Source: Candidatus Endomicrobiellum mastotermitis (GTDB taxonomy: Bacteria > Elusimicrobiota > Endomicrobiia > Endomicrobiales > Endomicrobiaceae). Taken from it: DNA of 64,000 bases. Numbering within the stretch: position 1 is the first letter of the stretch; the number at the start of each line of letters is the position of its first letter. A program made the translations under genes and the position numbers. The notes under the pieces are model-generated. The model was not told the origin of the DNA and made no database searches. It was given only the letters and a program-made list of their open reading frames with translations. This document shows, in pieces, positions 36,018-46,230 of the stretch. Location of the stretch: contig JAISTT010000012.1 of assembly GCA_031272445.1 (NCBI GenBank), positions 38,769 to 102,768 of the forward strand, in the 5' to 3' direction.

Positions 36018-38639
36018 CTAAGATATACCACAACATCTTTTATACTTTTTGCCACTTCCACAAGGACACAGATCATTCCTCCCTATTTTTATTTTGCTTA
36101 AATCTTTGTTACATTCGTCCTGTTTATCAAGTCTGTTTTTCTCAAAATTAAAGTTTATTTTATCAGGTTTATTAAAGTCCTGTGATTTTGCTACTTCGTG
36201 TAGTTTTGTATCAATCTGAATCTTAAATATATATTCTATTGTGTTTTCCCTTATTCTTTTCATCATAGATTCAAACAAGACAAAGGACTCTTTCTGGTAT
36301 TCAATTTTTGGATCTTTTTGAGCATACACTCTATAACCAATACCGTGCTTTAGTTGGTCAAGTTCATATAAATGATCTTTCCATGAAGAATCTATCATTT
36401 GTAAGAATATCATCCTTTGCAATTTAACCATAACTTCTGATGTAAGCTGCTCTTGTCTTTTATCATAAACTCTAAGAATTTCTTCAAATATATTAGATTG
36501 AACAATCTCTTTATTCATAAAATTCATTTCATTTTTATTTTTAATTTCATACTCAATACCAAAAGTCTTGAGTAACCATGCTTTTATATTCGCCCAGTCC
36601 CATTCTTCACAATATTTCCCAACAGTCCATAATGAAACTTTTTCTTTAACAGATTCATATATCATATCTTTAATTGCAGTTGTTAAATCCTCACCATCAA
36701 GAATTTCGTTTCTTAATCCATAAACTGCTTCTCTTTGTTTATTTATAACGTTATCAAAGTCTATAAGCTGTCTTCTTATGTCAAAATTCATACCTTCAAC
36801 TTTTCTTTGTGCACTTTCTACAGCTTTTGATATCCAAGGATGCTGAAGATCTTCTCCTTCTTTTAACCCAAGCTTCTGCATTACATTAGACATTTTATCA
36901 GAACCAAAAAGACGCATAAGCTCATCCTCCATAGAAAGAAAAAACCTAGAAGATCCAGGATCGCCCTGTCTTCCTGCACGACCTCTTAATTGATTGTCTA
37001 TTCTTCGTGATTCGTGTCTTTCCGTGCCTATTATGTGAAGTCCACCATATTTTTTAACCTCTTCGTTTTGAGTTGGGACACCTTTACCAAGAACAATATC
37101 TGTTCCTCTACCGGCCATATTCGTTGCTATAGTAACCGCACCTTTAACACCAGCTCTAGCAATGATTTGTGCTTCAAGTTCATGATACTTAGCATTCAAA
37201 ATTTGATGAGGAATCCCTTTTCTTCTAAGCATTGTCGCAACTTTTTCAGATTTTTCTATTGACCTCGTTCCTACAAGAACAGGTTGACCTCTTTTCCATA
37301 GAGACTCAATCTCAACTATTATGGCATTATACTTCTCTTTTTCAGTCCTGTATATAACGTCAGGATAGTCTTTTCTTACCATGGGATTGTTTGTCGGGAC
37401 ATCAACAACAACAAGTTTATAAATTTCCCAAAATTCAGCAGATTCAGTCGAAGCAGTTCCCGTCATACCCGCGATTTTTTTATACATTCTAAAAAAATTC
37501 TGAAATGTTATTGTTGCAAGTGTTTGATTTTCATCTGCAATTCTCAAGTTTTCTTTTGCCTCAATTGCCTGATGAAGTCCATCAGACCACCTCCTTCCAG
37601 GCATAAGTCTTCCTGTAAACTCATCCACAATAACAACTTCTCCTTCTTTTATAACATATTCAACATCTCTATGATATAAACTACGTGCTCTTATAGCCTG
37701 CGTTACATGATGCACCCATTCAGACTGCAAATCATCATAAATATCTTTTAATCCAAGCATTTTTTCAGCTTTCTGAACACCTTGCTCTGTTAAAGTAACA
37801 GAATGGTTTTTTTCGTCAACAGTATAATCATAACCTCTCGTTAAATCAATACCCTCATATTTTGCTTTTATTTCTTCATTTTCGCTAACTTTCCTACCAA
37901 TAAGATTAGAGACAATTCTATTCGACACATAATACTTATCAGTTGATTGTTCAACCGCACCGGCAATGATAAGAGGTGTCCTTGCCTCATCTATTAAAAT
38001 CGAATCAACTTCATCTATAATCGCATAATTCAAAGGACGAAGAACTCTATCTTCTTTTGTAACAACCATATTATCTCTCAAATAATCAAAGCCTAGTTCA
38101 TTATTAGTCACGTAAGTTACATCACATCTATAAGCTATTTTTCTATCTTCATTTTTTGTATCATGCCCCACATTGCCAACTGTAAGACCTAGTTTTTCAT
38201 AAATTACACCCATCCACTCCCTGTCTCTTTTAGCAAGATAATCATTTACAGTTACTATATGCACACCTTTCTGAGGTAAAGCATTAAGATATGCCGCAAG
38301 AGTGGCAACTAGAGTTTTACCCTCGCCAGTTTTCATCTCAGCAATTTTACCTTTATGCAGAACATATCCACCTATTATTTGCACGTCAAAATGTCTTAGG
38401 CCTATTGTTCTTAATGAAGCCTCTCTAACACAGGCAAAAGCCTCAGGCAAAATATCATCAAGAGTTTCTCCTTTAGAGAGACGCATTCTAAACTCAAGAG
38501 TTTTTGATTTTAATTCATAATCTGAAAGTTTTTTTATATGAGTTTCAAAATTGTTTACCTTTTCTACTATAGGCTTAATAGCCCTTACATCTCTTTTGTT
38601 TTGAGATCCAAAAATGGCATTCAAAATATTTTTTAACAT
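36018..38639 (-). CDS. secA: Preprotein translocase ATPase SecA
   Basis: SecA drives secretory proteins through SecYEG. The 873-residue protein is complete: MKTGEGKTLVATLAAYLNAL (Walker A, near residue 105), YAIIDEVDSILIDEARTPLI (DEAD-like), TIATNMAGRGTDIVLG, QLRGRAGRQGDPGSSRFFLS, the helical wing and scaffold, and the C-terminal zinc tail RNDLCPCGSGKKYKRCCG that binds SecB or ribosomes. It lies between hemW and lnt on the same strand. Confidence 0.98.
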   Translation of the reverse strand: MLKNILNAIFGSQNKRDVRAIKPIVEKVNNFETHIKKLSDYELKSKTLEFRMRLSKGETLDDILPEAFACVREASLRTIGLRHFDVQIIGGYVLHKGKIAEMKTGEGKTLVATLAAYLNALPQKGVHIVTVNDYLAKRDREWMGVIYEKLGLTVGNVGHDTKNEDRKIAYRCDVTYVTNNELGFDYLRDNMVVTKEDRVLRPLNYAIIDEVDSILIDEARTPLIIAGAVEQSTDKYYVSNRIVSNLIGRKVSENEEIKAKYEGIDLTRGYDYTVDEKNHSVTLTEQGVQKAEKMLGLKDIYDDLQSEWVHHVTQAIRARSLYHRDVEYVIKEGEVVIVDEFTGRLMPGRRWSDGLHQAIEAKENLRIADENQTLATITFQNFFRMYKKIAGMTGTASTESAEFWEIYKLVVVDVPTNNPMVRKDYPDVIYRTEKEKYNAIIVEIESLWKRGQPVLVGTRSIEKSEKVATMLRRKGIPHQILNAKYHELEAQIIARAGVKGAVTIATNMAGRGTDIVLGKGVPTQNEEVKKYGGLHIIGTERHESRRIDNQLRGRAGRQGDPGSSRFFLSMEDELMRLFGSDKMSNVMQKLGLKEGEDLQHPWISKAVESAQRKVEGMNFDIRRQLIDFDNVINKQREAVYGLRNEILDGEDLTTAIKDMIYESVKEKVSLWTVGKYCEEWDWANIKAWLLKTFGIEYEIKNKNEMNFMNKEIVQSNIFEEILRVYDKRQEQLTSEVMVKLQRMIFLQMIDSSWKDHLYELDQLKHGIGYRVYAQKDPKIEYQKESFVLFESMMKRIRENTIEYIFKIQIDTKLHEVAKSQDFNKPDKINFNFEKNRLDKQDECNKDLSKIKIGRNDLCPCGSGKKYKRCCGIS

Positions 38640-38820
38640 CTAATTACCACCGCATTTTATATTTATTAAGTAAATTAAGCAAGGAAAATAAGACTCTATA
38701 ATTCGTCTAAATCATTTACAATTACTAAAGACATAAAGAAGATTTTTTCCTGTACTTCTATTTATGTTATACGGAGAATCAATAATATTTATTTAAAAAG
38801 ACTTAAAAACAAATTTCTTA

Positions 38821-39903
38821 TTAAACAAATCTTGAAGCAACATGGTTAAAAATAAAAACACACTCTTTAGCAAGCTTTATTCTACCGTCTTTTATTTTCA
38901 ATGTTTTATCCTCCAAACATTCTAAAAGTACATTATAATATCTAGGTTTTTTAAAACACCTAATATCTAATCCTTCATCTAAAAGCCTTAGACCCAATAT
39001 AATAGTCTCCATCTCATAAACTCTATCGTCAATATACTCATTTTCAACTTCAGCACCATAACCACTTCTTAATAAGTCTATATATTTACCAACATCTTCA
39101 ACATTTTTGTATCTTTTTCTCTTAAAGTATCCTGCAGCTCCAGCGCCAAGACCCACATATTCAAAATTACGCCAACAATTCATGTTATGCAAAGATTCTC
39201 TATTTTGTTTAGACCAATTTGAAATCTCATAATGACTATATCCACTACTCGCCAAAATTTCCACAACTTGATCATACATATTCCTTTGAACGTTATCACA
39301 TGTAACAATATTGCTTCCATAAAACCGAGTATTTTCCTCTATTGTTAAAGGATATAGAGACAAATGTTCACTATCAAAAACTAAGGTTTTTTTTATAGTC
39401 CGTTTCCAATCTTTTAACGTTTGATTTGGCAAGCCGTATATTAAGTCAATATTTATATTGTCAAAATTTTCCCTTCTCGCCATATCGTAAACATAGCAAA
39501 AAGTTTTAAAATCGTGCATCCTACCCAAAAATTTTAGAGATACATCTTCAACAGATTGAAGTCCTATACTCAATCTATTTACTCCAATTTCTCTAAGAAA
39601 ATGCAATTTTTCTCTCGAAGCCGACTCAGGGTTCAACTCAAATGTAAATTCTCTAACTTTTGACAAGTCAAAAATCTTATACAATGATTGTAAAACTTTT
39701 TGCAACTGTCTTAAAGACAAAACTGATGGCGTTCCGCCACCTACATACACTGAGTCTACTTTTCTATTCTTAAATTTTACTGCATGTTTTAGCAAAGCGT
39801 GAATATACTTGTTCGCCAAAATATCATTATATTGCACAGAAAAAAAATTACAGTAAAAACACTTCTGTCTACAAAAAGGCACATGAATATACAAACCCCT
39901 CAT
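38821..39903 (-). CDS. hemW: HemW-type radical SAM protein
   Basis: A 360-residue radical SAM protein starting MRGLYIHVPFCRQKCFYCNF with CxxxCxxCxxxxx typical of HemW, then VDSVYVGGGTPSVLS, GVNRLSIGLQSVEDVSLKFLGR and INIDLIYGLPNQTLKDW. HemW is a haem chaperone often misnamed coproporphyrinogen oxidase; the CNF of the motif lacks the extra cysteine of true HemN, which favours HemW. An anaerobe without visible haem genes keeping it is not unusual, but its job here is unclear. Confidence 0.9.
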   Translation of the reverse strand: MRGLYIHVPFCRQKCFYCNFFSVQYNDILANKYIHALLKHAVKFKNRKVDSVYVGGGTPSVLSLRQLQKVLQSLYKIFDLSKVREFTFELNPESASREKLHFLREIGVNRLSIGLQSVEDVSLKFLGRMHDFKTFCYVYDMARRENFDNINIDLIYGLPNQTLKDWKRTIKKTLVFDSEHLSLYPLTIEENTRFYGSNIVTCDNVQRNMYDQVVEILASSGYSHYEISNWSKQNRESLHNMNCWRNFEYVGLGAGAAGYFKRKRYKNVEDVGKYIDLLRSGYGAEVENEYIDDRVYEMETIILGLRLLDEGLDIRCFKKPRYYNVLLECLEDKTLKIKDGRIKLAKECVFIFNHVASRFV

Positions 39904-39945
39904 AGCACTTTTATAATTGCTTTAAAGGTAAATATTTTATAAAAC

Positions 39946-40875
39946 TTACTTATCATCCGAAGCTACTTTTTCTAACTTAGGAGTATCTTTAAAGAGTTCC
40001 GCTATACCGCCAAGTGAAGCCGTAACTCCAGCAGTTTCCAATGGCAAAAAAACTTTTGTCGCCTGCCCATCAGCAACTTTCCCAAGCGCTTCAAGATATT
40101 TAATGGCAATAAGATCATTTGTAGGCTTACCCTCATGTATTGCATTATATACCACTTCAATTTTATATTTTTCAGCCTCTGCAACTTTTCTTATAGCTTC
40201 AGCTGCACCGATAGCTTCCAAAACTTGTTTTTCTTTTACAGCTTCTGCATCAAGAATAACAGCTTGTTTTGCACCTTCAGCTTTAAGAATTGCTGCCTGT
40301 CTTAAACCCTCTGCTTCTAAAATATTTGCTCTCTTTTCCCTTTCAGCTTTCATTTGTTTAGACATAGCATCTGTGATATCCCTAGGAGGATCTATCTTCT
40401 GTATTTCAACTCTTGTGACTTTTACCCCCCATTTATCAGTAGCTTCATCCATTACAACTCTCAACTGGGCATTTATTTTTTCCCTGGATGTAAGCGTGCT
40501 ATCTAACTCCATATCACCAATTACATTTCTCAAATTTGTTTGTGCAAGTTTTAAAGCAGCTAGTGCAAAGTTTTCAATGTTATAAACAACTTTCACGGGA
40601 TCAGTAACCTGGAAATAAATAATAGCATCCACGATTACAGAAACATTATCTTTAGTAATAACACTTTGTGGAGGAACATCAATGACTCGTTCTCTCATAT
40701 CAACTCTTAATATTCTTTGAAACATCGGAACTATAACATTTGCTCCGGAATTCCTCGTCCCCGTATATTTACCCAAAGTTTCAACAAGTCCCTTTTCATA
40801 TTGCCTTATTATTTTTATAGAATTCGCTACAAAAATAATTGCAAAAACCACAACCACCAAAATAAGTGTCAACAT
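39946..40875 (-). CDS. qmcA: SPFH/Band 7 membrane protease-scaffold protein
   Basis: A stomatin-like protein of 309 residues: one N-terminal membrane helix (2-20), an SPFH domain starting [28 protein letters not shown]-type strand ([21 protein letters not shown]), then a long helical, alanine-rich coiled coil ([35 protein letters not shown]). Such proteins form rings around membrane proteases. The next gene is nfeD, its usual partner. AGGAGG-like RC of cctcctt lies before the ATG. Confidence 0.92.
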   Translation of the reverse strand: MLTLILVVVVFAIIFVANSIKIIRQYEKGLVETLGKYTGTRNSGANVIVPMFQRILRVDMRERVIDVPPQSVITKDNVSVIVDAIIYFQVTDPVKVVYNIENFALAALKLAQTNLRNVIGDMELDSTLTSREKINAQLRVVMDEATDKWGVKVTRVEIQKIDPPRDITDAMSKQMKAEREKRANILEAEGLRQAAILKAEGAKQAVILDAEAVKEKQVLEAIGAAEAIRKVAEAEKYKIEVVYNAIHEGKPTNDLIAIKYLEALGKVADGQATKVFLPLETAGVTASLGGIAELFKDTPKLEKVASDDK

Positions 40876-40929
40876 ATGAACCTCCTTTTTTTTATATTGA
40901 TAAATATTAACATTTAATAATTTTATTCA

Positions 40930-41361
40930 TTAATTTGTCACACATTTTTTTACTATAAGCGTCGTTCCACTAACACCCTCTATTCTCACTCTTTCCCCTA
41001 CTTCAACCTCTATATTTGATTTAGCCCTCCATACCTCACCCAAAACTTTTACAAAACCAGACTTCAAAGGAGTCACTCTTTCAAGGACCATAGCATCTTC
41101 TCCTATAAGAGCATCCACATTAGAATTTATCATCTTAGACTTACATAAAATTTTTTTCAATACGGGTCTTATAAAATATATAGACACTATAGAAGTAACC
41201 GCAAAAACAGTAAATTCAATCAAATCCGAAATATTAAAGTAAGATATTAATGCCGCAAATGTAGAACCTATGGAAAAACAAAAAAAGAAAAAAAATGATT
41301 GTATAATCATCTCAAAAACCATAAGTGTAACAGAAATTATAAGCCAAACAATCCAAGTCAT
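40930..41361 (-). CDS. NfeD family membrane protein
   Basis: A short NfeD protein of about 143 residues: three membrane segments in the first 80 residues, then a soluble OB-fold (VDALIGEDAMVLERVTPLKSGFVKVLGEVWRAKS). NfeD pairs with SPFH proteins to organise membrane domains. The track begins at a TTG upstream. I choose the ATG (MTWIVWLIIS) because GGAGG lies five bases before it, and because it overlaps the lepB stop as ATGA, a coupled start. Confidence 0.88.
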   Translation of the reverse strand: MTWIVWLIISVTLMVFEMIIQSFFFFFCFSIGSTFAALISYFNISDLIEFTVFAVTSIVSIYFIRPVLKKILCKSKMINSNVDALIGEDAMVLERVTPLKSGFVKVLGEVWRAKSNIEVEVGERVRIEGVSGTTLIVKKCVTN

Positions 41362-42143
41362 AATATCCTCCAACGTTTAATTGGCCAGTATAAGAACAAC
41401 GCCTTGCCTTTCACATACTTGTCAGATAAGGGTCCCCAAAACCGCGAATCAAAAGAGAAGTCCCTATTATCACCCATCATCATATAATGCCCCTTAGGAA
41501 CAATTACTGGTCCAAAATTATCTCTCACAAAAATCGCTGGAATTGAGACAAATTTGCCTTGTTCCCAAGCTCGCTGATATTTTTTCATATTATTAAATAA
41601 ATCAATTTTTTGAAAAATAGAAGGATCATTAAAAATCGCATAAGGATCATCAACACATATTCCATTTACAAAAAGTACCTTATCTTTTATCTTAACCTCA
41701 TCTCCTGCGATAGCCACACATCTTTTTATATAATCTTTTCTTATTCCTCCCCATATACGTCCATCTCTTTCGTAAATATCTGAAGCTTCAGGAGGAGATT
41801 GAAAAACAACTATATCACCCCTCTTAATATCTTTTAAAGCAGCGAATCGTTTTCCATTACTGGAAAAAGGAACATGAAACCCATAAATAAATTTATTTAC
41901 AAAAAGATGATCACCCTCAAGAAAAGTATTTCTCATACTACCAGATGGAATTTTAAAAGCCTGTACAAAAAAAAACATAATAAAAGAAGCCATTATAAGA
42001 GCGAACCAAAACGTATCTATCAAAGAATAGACTTTTTTAAAACACTTTTGCAACAACGGATCTTTAAAATACTTTTTTACTGCAAGCATTAATGTAGCCA
42101 TAATAAAAAGAGTACAACCGGCAAGAAAAAGCTTAATCTCCAC
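41358..42143 (-). CDS. lepB: Signal peptidase I
   Basis: It removes signal peptides of proteins exported by Sec. The 261-residue protein has two N-terminal membrane segments, the catalytic serine in FKIPSGSMRNTFLEGDHLFVNK (about 70-91) and the catalytic lysine in DYIKRCVAIAGDEV. The C-terminal MMGDNRDFSFDSRFWGPL is the box E signature. It is followed by nfeD (ATGA overlap) and preceded by lepA, the same lepA-lepB pairing known from E. coli. Confidence 0.96.
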   Translation of the reverse strand: MEIKLFLAGCTLFIMATLMLAVKKYFKDPLLQKCFKKVYSLIDTFWFALIMASFIMFFFVQAFKIPSGSMRNTFLEGDHLFVNKFIYGFHVPFSSNGKRFAALKDIKRGDIVVFQSPPEASDIYERDGRIWGGIRKDYIKRCVAIAGDEVKIKDKVLFVNGICVDDPYAIFNDPSIFQKIDLFNNMKKYQRAWEQGKFVSIPAIFVRDNFGPVIVPKGHYMMMGDNRDFSFDSRFWGPLSDKYVKGKALFLYWPIKRWRIL

Positions 42144-42255
42144 AACTACACACTACCTCCCTACTTTTATCAAAAATTTCAAAAATAGTACAAACCCATG
42201 CCATGTATGTGATACTCTAGAATCGCTTATTATTAACGTTATAAGATTATGAGTA

Positions 42256-42315
42256 ATGTTAAAGTCAACTATAAAAGTTTAACATCAACTTTTTTACATA
42301 TACCATATGTAAAAA
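42256..42315. repeat. Two adjacent AT-rich inverted repeats between lepA and lepB
   Basis: The first is ATGTTAAA/TTTAACAT (42256-42263 and 42278-42285, loop 14). The second is TTTTTACATAT/ATATGTAAAAA (42291-42301 and 42305-42315, loop 3), a perfect 11-bp palindrome. Neither is followed by a U tract on the minus strand, so they are not ordinary terminators. They could be operator or processing sites for lepB. Confidence 0.55.
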
Positions 42316-42350
42316 CAAGTTCAATAACACAAGAGTAAAATTAAGTTTAT

Positions 42351-44138
42351 TTATTCATTCATTCTTAATATCGTAATAAAAGCTTCTGATGGTATTTCAA
42401 CTTTCCCAAATCTTCTCATTCTACGTTTACCTTCTTTTTGCTTTTCAAGAAGTTTGCGTTTTCTTGTTACATCCCCACCATAACATTTTGCAAGAACATC
42501 TTTACGCACTGCTGAGATAGTTTCTCTAGCAACTATTTTATTATTTACCATCACCTGTATCGGAATTTCAAACATATGTCTTGGAATAATGAACTTCAAC
42601 TTTTCAGTGAGATAACGCGCCCTGGATTGAGCTTCGCTTTTACAAATTATAATTGTGAAAGCGTCAACAACTTTCATATTTATCATAACTTCAAGCTTTA
42701 CCAAATCACCTAATTGTGGATCAATATGTTTATAGTTAAAAGATGCATAACCTTTTGAAACTGATTTCAAAGCATCATAAAAACCAATAATAATTTCTGC
42801 AAGAGGCATATGATACTTTAAAATTATAGTTTTAGCATCTATATATTTCATTGATATTTGTTTTCCTCTTCCTTTCTGACACAAATTAAGAATAGAACCC
42901 AAAAAACTAACAGGGCAAATTATTGTAGTTTCAACATACGGTTCCCAAATTTCCTCAACATCTGAAATATTAGGAAATTTTGAAGGATTGTCTATTGTTA
43001 TAAACTTACCCTTAGACTTTATTCTATATATAACATTTGGCGCTGTGACTATAAGATTTAAATCAAACTCCCTTTCAAGCCTTTCTCTAACTATATCCAA
43101 GTGCAAAGATCCTAAAAATCCACACCTAAACCCAAAACCCAAAGCTACTGAAACTTCTTGAGAAAATACAAGAGAAGAATCTGACAGTCTTAACTTTTCT
43201 AAAGCAATTTTCAAACTATCGTATTCAGATGCACTATTGGGGTAGAGTCCTGCAAAAACAAAAGGATTTATCTCTTTATATCCTCCATGTTGGTGTTTTG
43301 TTGGATTTATACTTTCGGTAATCGTATCTCCAATTTTTATATCATGTATATCTTTTATTCCTGAAACTATATATCCAACTTCTCCAGATGAAAGCTCACA
43401 AGATTCAACCATTTTTATTTTCATATATCCGACCTCGAGCACCTCATGTTCCACATTGGAAGCCATAAATCTAATTCTCATACCTTTTCTGACTTTTCCA
43501 TAAAAAATTCTTACTATAACTACGACTCCACGGTAAGAATCATAGAACGAATCAAAAATCAAAGCTGACAACGGGTTGTCTTTTAGTACTTTAGCTGGAG
43601 GAATTTTTAATATAACTGAACTTATTATATCACCTGTACCTATACCTTCTTTTGCACTTACAAGTATAGGAGAAGTAGCTATTCCCAATCCCTCTTTTAT
43701 TTGCTCACAAGTGCTTTCAATATCTGCAGTAGGCAAATCTATTTTATTTATCACTGGAATAATTTCAAGGTCTGCATCTTTCGCTAGCACAGTATTCGCT
43801 AAAGTTTGTGCCTCCACACCTTGAGTTGCATCAACCACTAAAATTGCGCCTTCACATGCAGCAAGAGCTCTTGATACTTCATACGTAAAGTCAACGTGTC
43901 CAGGTGTGTCAATTAAATTAAATATATATTTTTCACCACTTTTACTTATATAGCTCATTCTCACAGCTTTAGCTTTTATAGTTATACCTTTTTCTTTTTC
44001 TAGTTCCATTTCGTCAAGAATTTGATCTTTCATTTCTCTTCTGGAAATTGTTCCAGTATATTCAAGAAGTCTATCAGCAATCGTACTTTTCCCATGATCT
44101 ATATGAGCTATAATGCAAAAATTTCTTATATTAGACAT
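42351..44138 (-). CDS. lepA: Elongation factor 4 (LepA)
   Basis: EF4 is a ribosomal GTPase that back-translocates or rescues stalled ribosomes. The 595-residue protein is complete: FCIIAHIDHGKSTIADRLLEYTGTIS (P-loop), DEMELEKEKGITIKAKAV (G2), DTPGHVDFTYEVSRAL (G3), VINKIDLPTADIE (G4), and the LepA-specific C-terminal domain with NKIVARETISAVRKDVLAKCYGGDVTRKRKLLEKQKEGKRRM. It precedes lepB on the same strand. Confidence 0.97.
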   Translation of the reverse strand: MSNIRNFCIIAHIDHGKSTIADRLLEYTGTISRREMKDQILDEMELEKEKGITIKAKAVRMSYISKSGEKYIFNLIDTPGHVDFTYEVSRALAACEGAILVVDATQGVEAQTLANTVLAKDADLEIIPVINKIDLPTADIESTCEQIKEGLGIATSPILVSAKEGIGTGDIISSVILKIPPAKVLKDNPLSALIFDSFYDSYRGVVVIVRIFYGKVRKGMRIRFMASNVEHEVLEVGYMKIKMVESCELSSGEVGYIVSGIKDIHDIKIGDTITESINPTKHQHGGYKEINPFVFAGLYPNSASEYDSLKIALEKLRLSDSSLVFSQEVSVALGFGFRCGFLGSLHLDIVRERLEREFDLNLIVTAPNVIYRIKSKGKFITIDNPSKFPNISDVEEIWEPYVETTIICPVSFLGSILNLCQKGRGKQISMKYIDAKTIILKYHMPLAEIIIGFYDALKSVSKGYASFNYKHIDPQLGDLVKLEVMINMKVVDAFTIIICKSEAQSRARYLTEKLKFIIPRHMFEIPIQVMVNNKIVARETISAVRKDVLAKCYGGDVTRKRKLLEKQKEGKRRMRRFGKVEIPSEAFITILRMNE

Positions 44139-44174
44139 TTATCCATCATTCCTAAAATACAAATTATTTGTTAT

Positions 44175-45914
44175 TTATTGCGTGTAAATAGTGTCCATGG
44201 TTTTCAATATTGAATTTTTACTTCTACATTTCAAAATTTCTTCTGAGATTTTCTTAGCATCTACAAAAGAAATACTTCTTATTACCCTTTTAATCTCTGG
44301 AATTTGTGCGGATGACACACTGAACTGGTCAAGTCCAAAACCTAAGAGAACAGGAGTATAATATGGATCACCTGCCATTTCTCCACACATACTTACAGTT
44401 ATTCCAACTCTATGACTTTCATCTATAATCTTTTTAATAAATCTCAAAATTGCAGGATGTAGCGGATCATAAAGACCTGCAACATTTTCATTTACTCTGT
44501 CAACAGCAAGTGTATATTGTATTAAATCGTTAGTTCCTATTGAAACAAAATCAACCTCTTTAGCAATAGCATCAATTATCATAGCGGCAGATGGCACTTC
44601 TATCATCGCACCAACTTCCATTTTTTCGTCAAATTCTATATTTTTTTTTCTTAAATCTTGCTTCACCTTATTGAGAACTTTATTAGCTTCATATAATTCC
44701 TCAATTCCAGATATCATAGGATACATAAGTCTAACTTTTCCATACGCTGAAGCCTTTAAAATACCTCTTAACTGATCAATAAAAATCTCTGGATATTTAA
44801 GAGAAAGTCTTATAGCTCTTAAGCCTAGAAATGGATTCTTCTCTTGTTCCATATTTAAAAAACCCATTTTCGTGAGCTTATCGCCTCCCAAGTCAAATGT
44901 CCTTATTACAGTTGGATAAGGAGACATAACTTCTGCAACTTTAGAATAATTCTCAAAGTGATCCTTTTCTGTTGGCATAGTATCGCGGTTGAAGTATATA
45001 AATTCTGTCCTATAAAGACCTACCCCCATTGCCCCATTGCTCAAAATTGACTCTATCTCATCAGGATTATCAATATTTGCAAAAATCAAAACTTTATGAT
45101 TATCCGTTGTCTCAGCGGGTAAATTTTTTAACTTTTCAAGTTCTTTTCTCTTTGCAAATTGTAAAGTATACTCTTCCCTATATTTAGTTATAGTCTCAAG
45201 AGTCGGGTTTAATATAATCTCTCCTCTATTACCATCAATAATAATTACATCACCCGTTCTAGTCTGTGAGGATATTATTTTTAAACCTACAACAGCCGGT
45301 ATGGAAAGTCCTTGTGCGATAATTGCTGTATGAGAAGTTTTTCCGCCAATATCTGTAGCAAAACCCTTCACTAATTTTTCCCTTATTGCCATAGTATCAG
45401 CAAGAGTTAAGTTATGAGAAACTACTATTGAACCTTCCTCTAAACTTGCGATGGCTTTTCTCTGCTTTCCAAGTAAATTTTCAATAATTTTTTTTCCAAT
45501 ATCCTGGATATCAATTCTTCTATCCCTAAAGTAATCATCCTTTATAAATTCAAAAGAACGAACAATACCATCTATAACCTTAAAAACAGCATATTCCGCA
45601 TTAACACCATTATCTATAAGCTCATAAACATCTCTCTTCATAGTTGGATCATCCAAAATTAAAAGATGGGCATCAGCTATACGTGCATAATTTTTACCAA
45701 GAACTCCGTTAATCTTAGCATAAACCACCTTAAGCTCATCCCTAGTTTTTTCAACAGCATTATCCAAGCGCCTTTTTTCAGTTTCTATAGCATTACTTGG
45801 TATTTCTCTCCTAATGACACAAAAATCATCATCTTCAAGAAAAAAAACTTTACCAATAGCAATTCCTGATGATGCTGCAACACCTTTAAAAATAACATCT
45901 CTTTTAGCAGGCAT
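44175..45914 (-). CDS. ptsI: PTS enzyme I (phosphoenolpyruvate-protein phosphotransferase)
   Basis: Enzyme I takes phosphate from PEP and passes it to HPr. The 579-residue protein has the active histidine in DIGGKTSHTAIIAQGLSIPAVVG (about 180-202), the PEP-binding GLYRTEFIYF, IRTFDLGGDK, and the C-terminal EVPSAAMIIDAIAKEVDFVSIGTNDLIQYT and SMCGEMAGDP signatures. AGGAG precedes the ATG. It follows the HPr gene and is the last PTS gene before lepA. Confidence 0.97.
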   Translation of the reverse strand: MPAKRDVIFKGVAASSGIAIGKVFFLEDDDFCVIRREIPSNAIETEKRRLDNAVEKTRDELKVVYAKINGVLGKNYARIADAHLLILDDPTMKRDVYELIDNGVNAEYAVFKVIDGIVRSFEFIKDDYFRDRRIDIQDIGKKIIENLLGKQRKAIASLEEGSIVVSHNLTLADTMAIREKLVKGFATDIGGKTSHTAIIAQGLSIPAVVGLKIISSQTRTGDVIIIDGNRGEIILNPTLETITKYREEYTLQFAKRKELEKLKNLPAETTDNHKVLIFANIDNPDEIESILSNGAMGVGLYRTEFIYFNRDTMPTEKDHFENYSKVAEVMSPYPTVIRTFDLGGDKLTKMGFLNMEQEKNPFLGLRAIRLSLKYPEIFIDQLRGILKASAYGKVRLMYPMISGIEELYEANKVLNKVKQDLRKKNIEFDEKMEVGAMIEVPSAAMIIDAIAKEVDFVSIGTNDLIQYTLAVDRVNENVAGLYDPLHPAILRFIKKIIDESHRVGITVSMCGEMAGDPYYTPVLLGFGLDQFSVSSAQIPEIKRVIRSISFVDAKKISEEILKCRSKNSILKTMDTIYTQ

Positions 45915-45959
45915 TTTTTTTCTCCTAATATGCCAATTAAATTCACGAGACGAATAACT

Positions 45960-46220
45960 TTAATCCACCATAGTTGCAAATAAATCCTTAATTGCTGTTA
46001 AAACTTCATTTTCATCCGGACCATCAGCAACAAATTTCAATGTGCTTCCATGTCCAGCAGCTAAAGTCATAACACCCATAATACTTTTTGCGTCAACTTC
46101 AAAATCATCTTTTAAAATTTTAACCGCAGAGCTATATTTAGCTGTAGTCTGCACAAGCATTGCTGCTGGTCTTGCATGCAAACCCATTTTATTTGAAACA
46201 ATAATAATCTTTTCTTTCAT
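45960..46220 (-). CDS. ptsH: Phosphocarrier protein HPr
   Basis: HPr carries phosphate from enzyme I to the EIIA parts. The 86-residue form starts MKEKIIIVSNKMGLHARPAAML with the active histidine in GLHARPA and the regulatory serine in DAKSIMGVMTLAAGHG, the site that HPr kinase (present at 51160) would phosphorylate. The track begins ten codons earlier at a TTG inside the EIID gene. The family start is the ATG at 46220. The ribosome binding site is weak (AGAAAG close to ATG). Confidence 0.95.
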   Translation of the reverse strand: MKEKIIIVSNKMGLHARPAAMLVQTTAKYSSAVKILKDDFEVDAKSIMGVMTLAAGHGSTLKFVADGPDENEVLTAIKDLFATMVD

Positions 46221-46230
46221 CTTTCTATAT

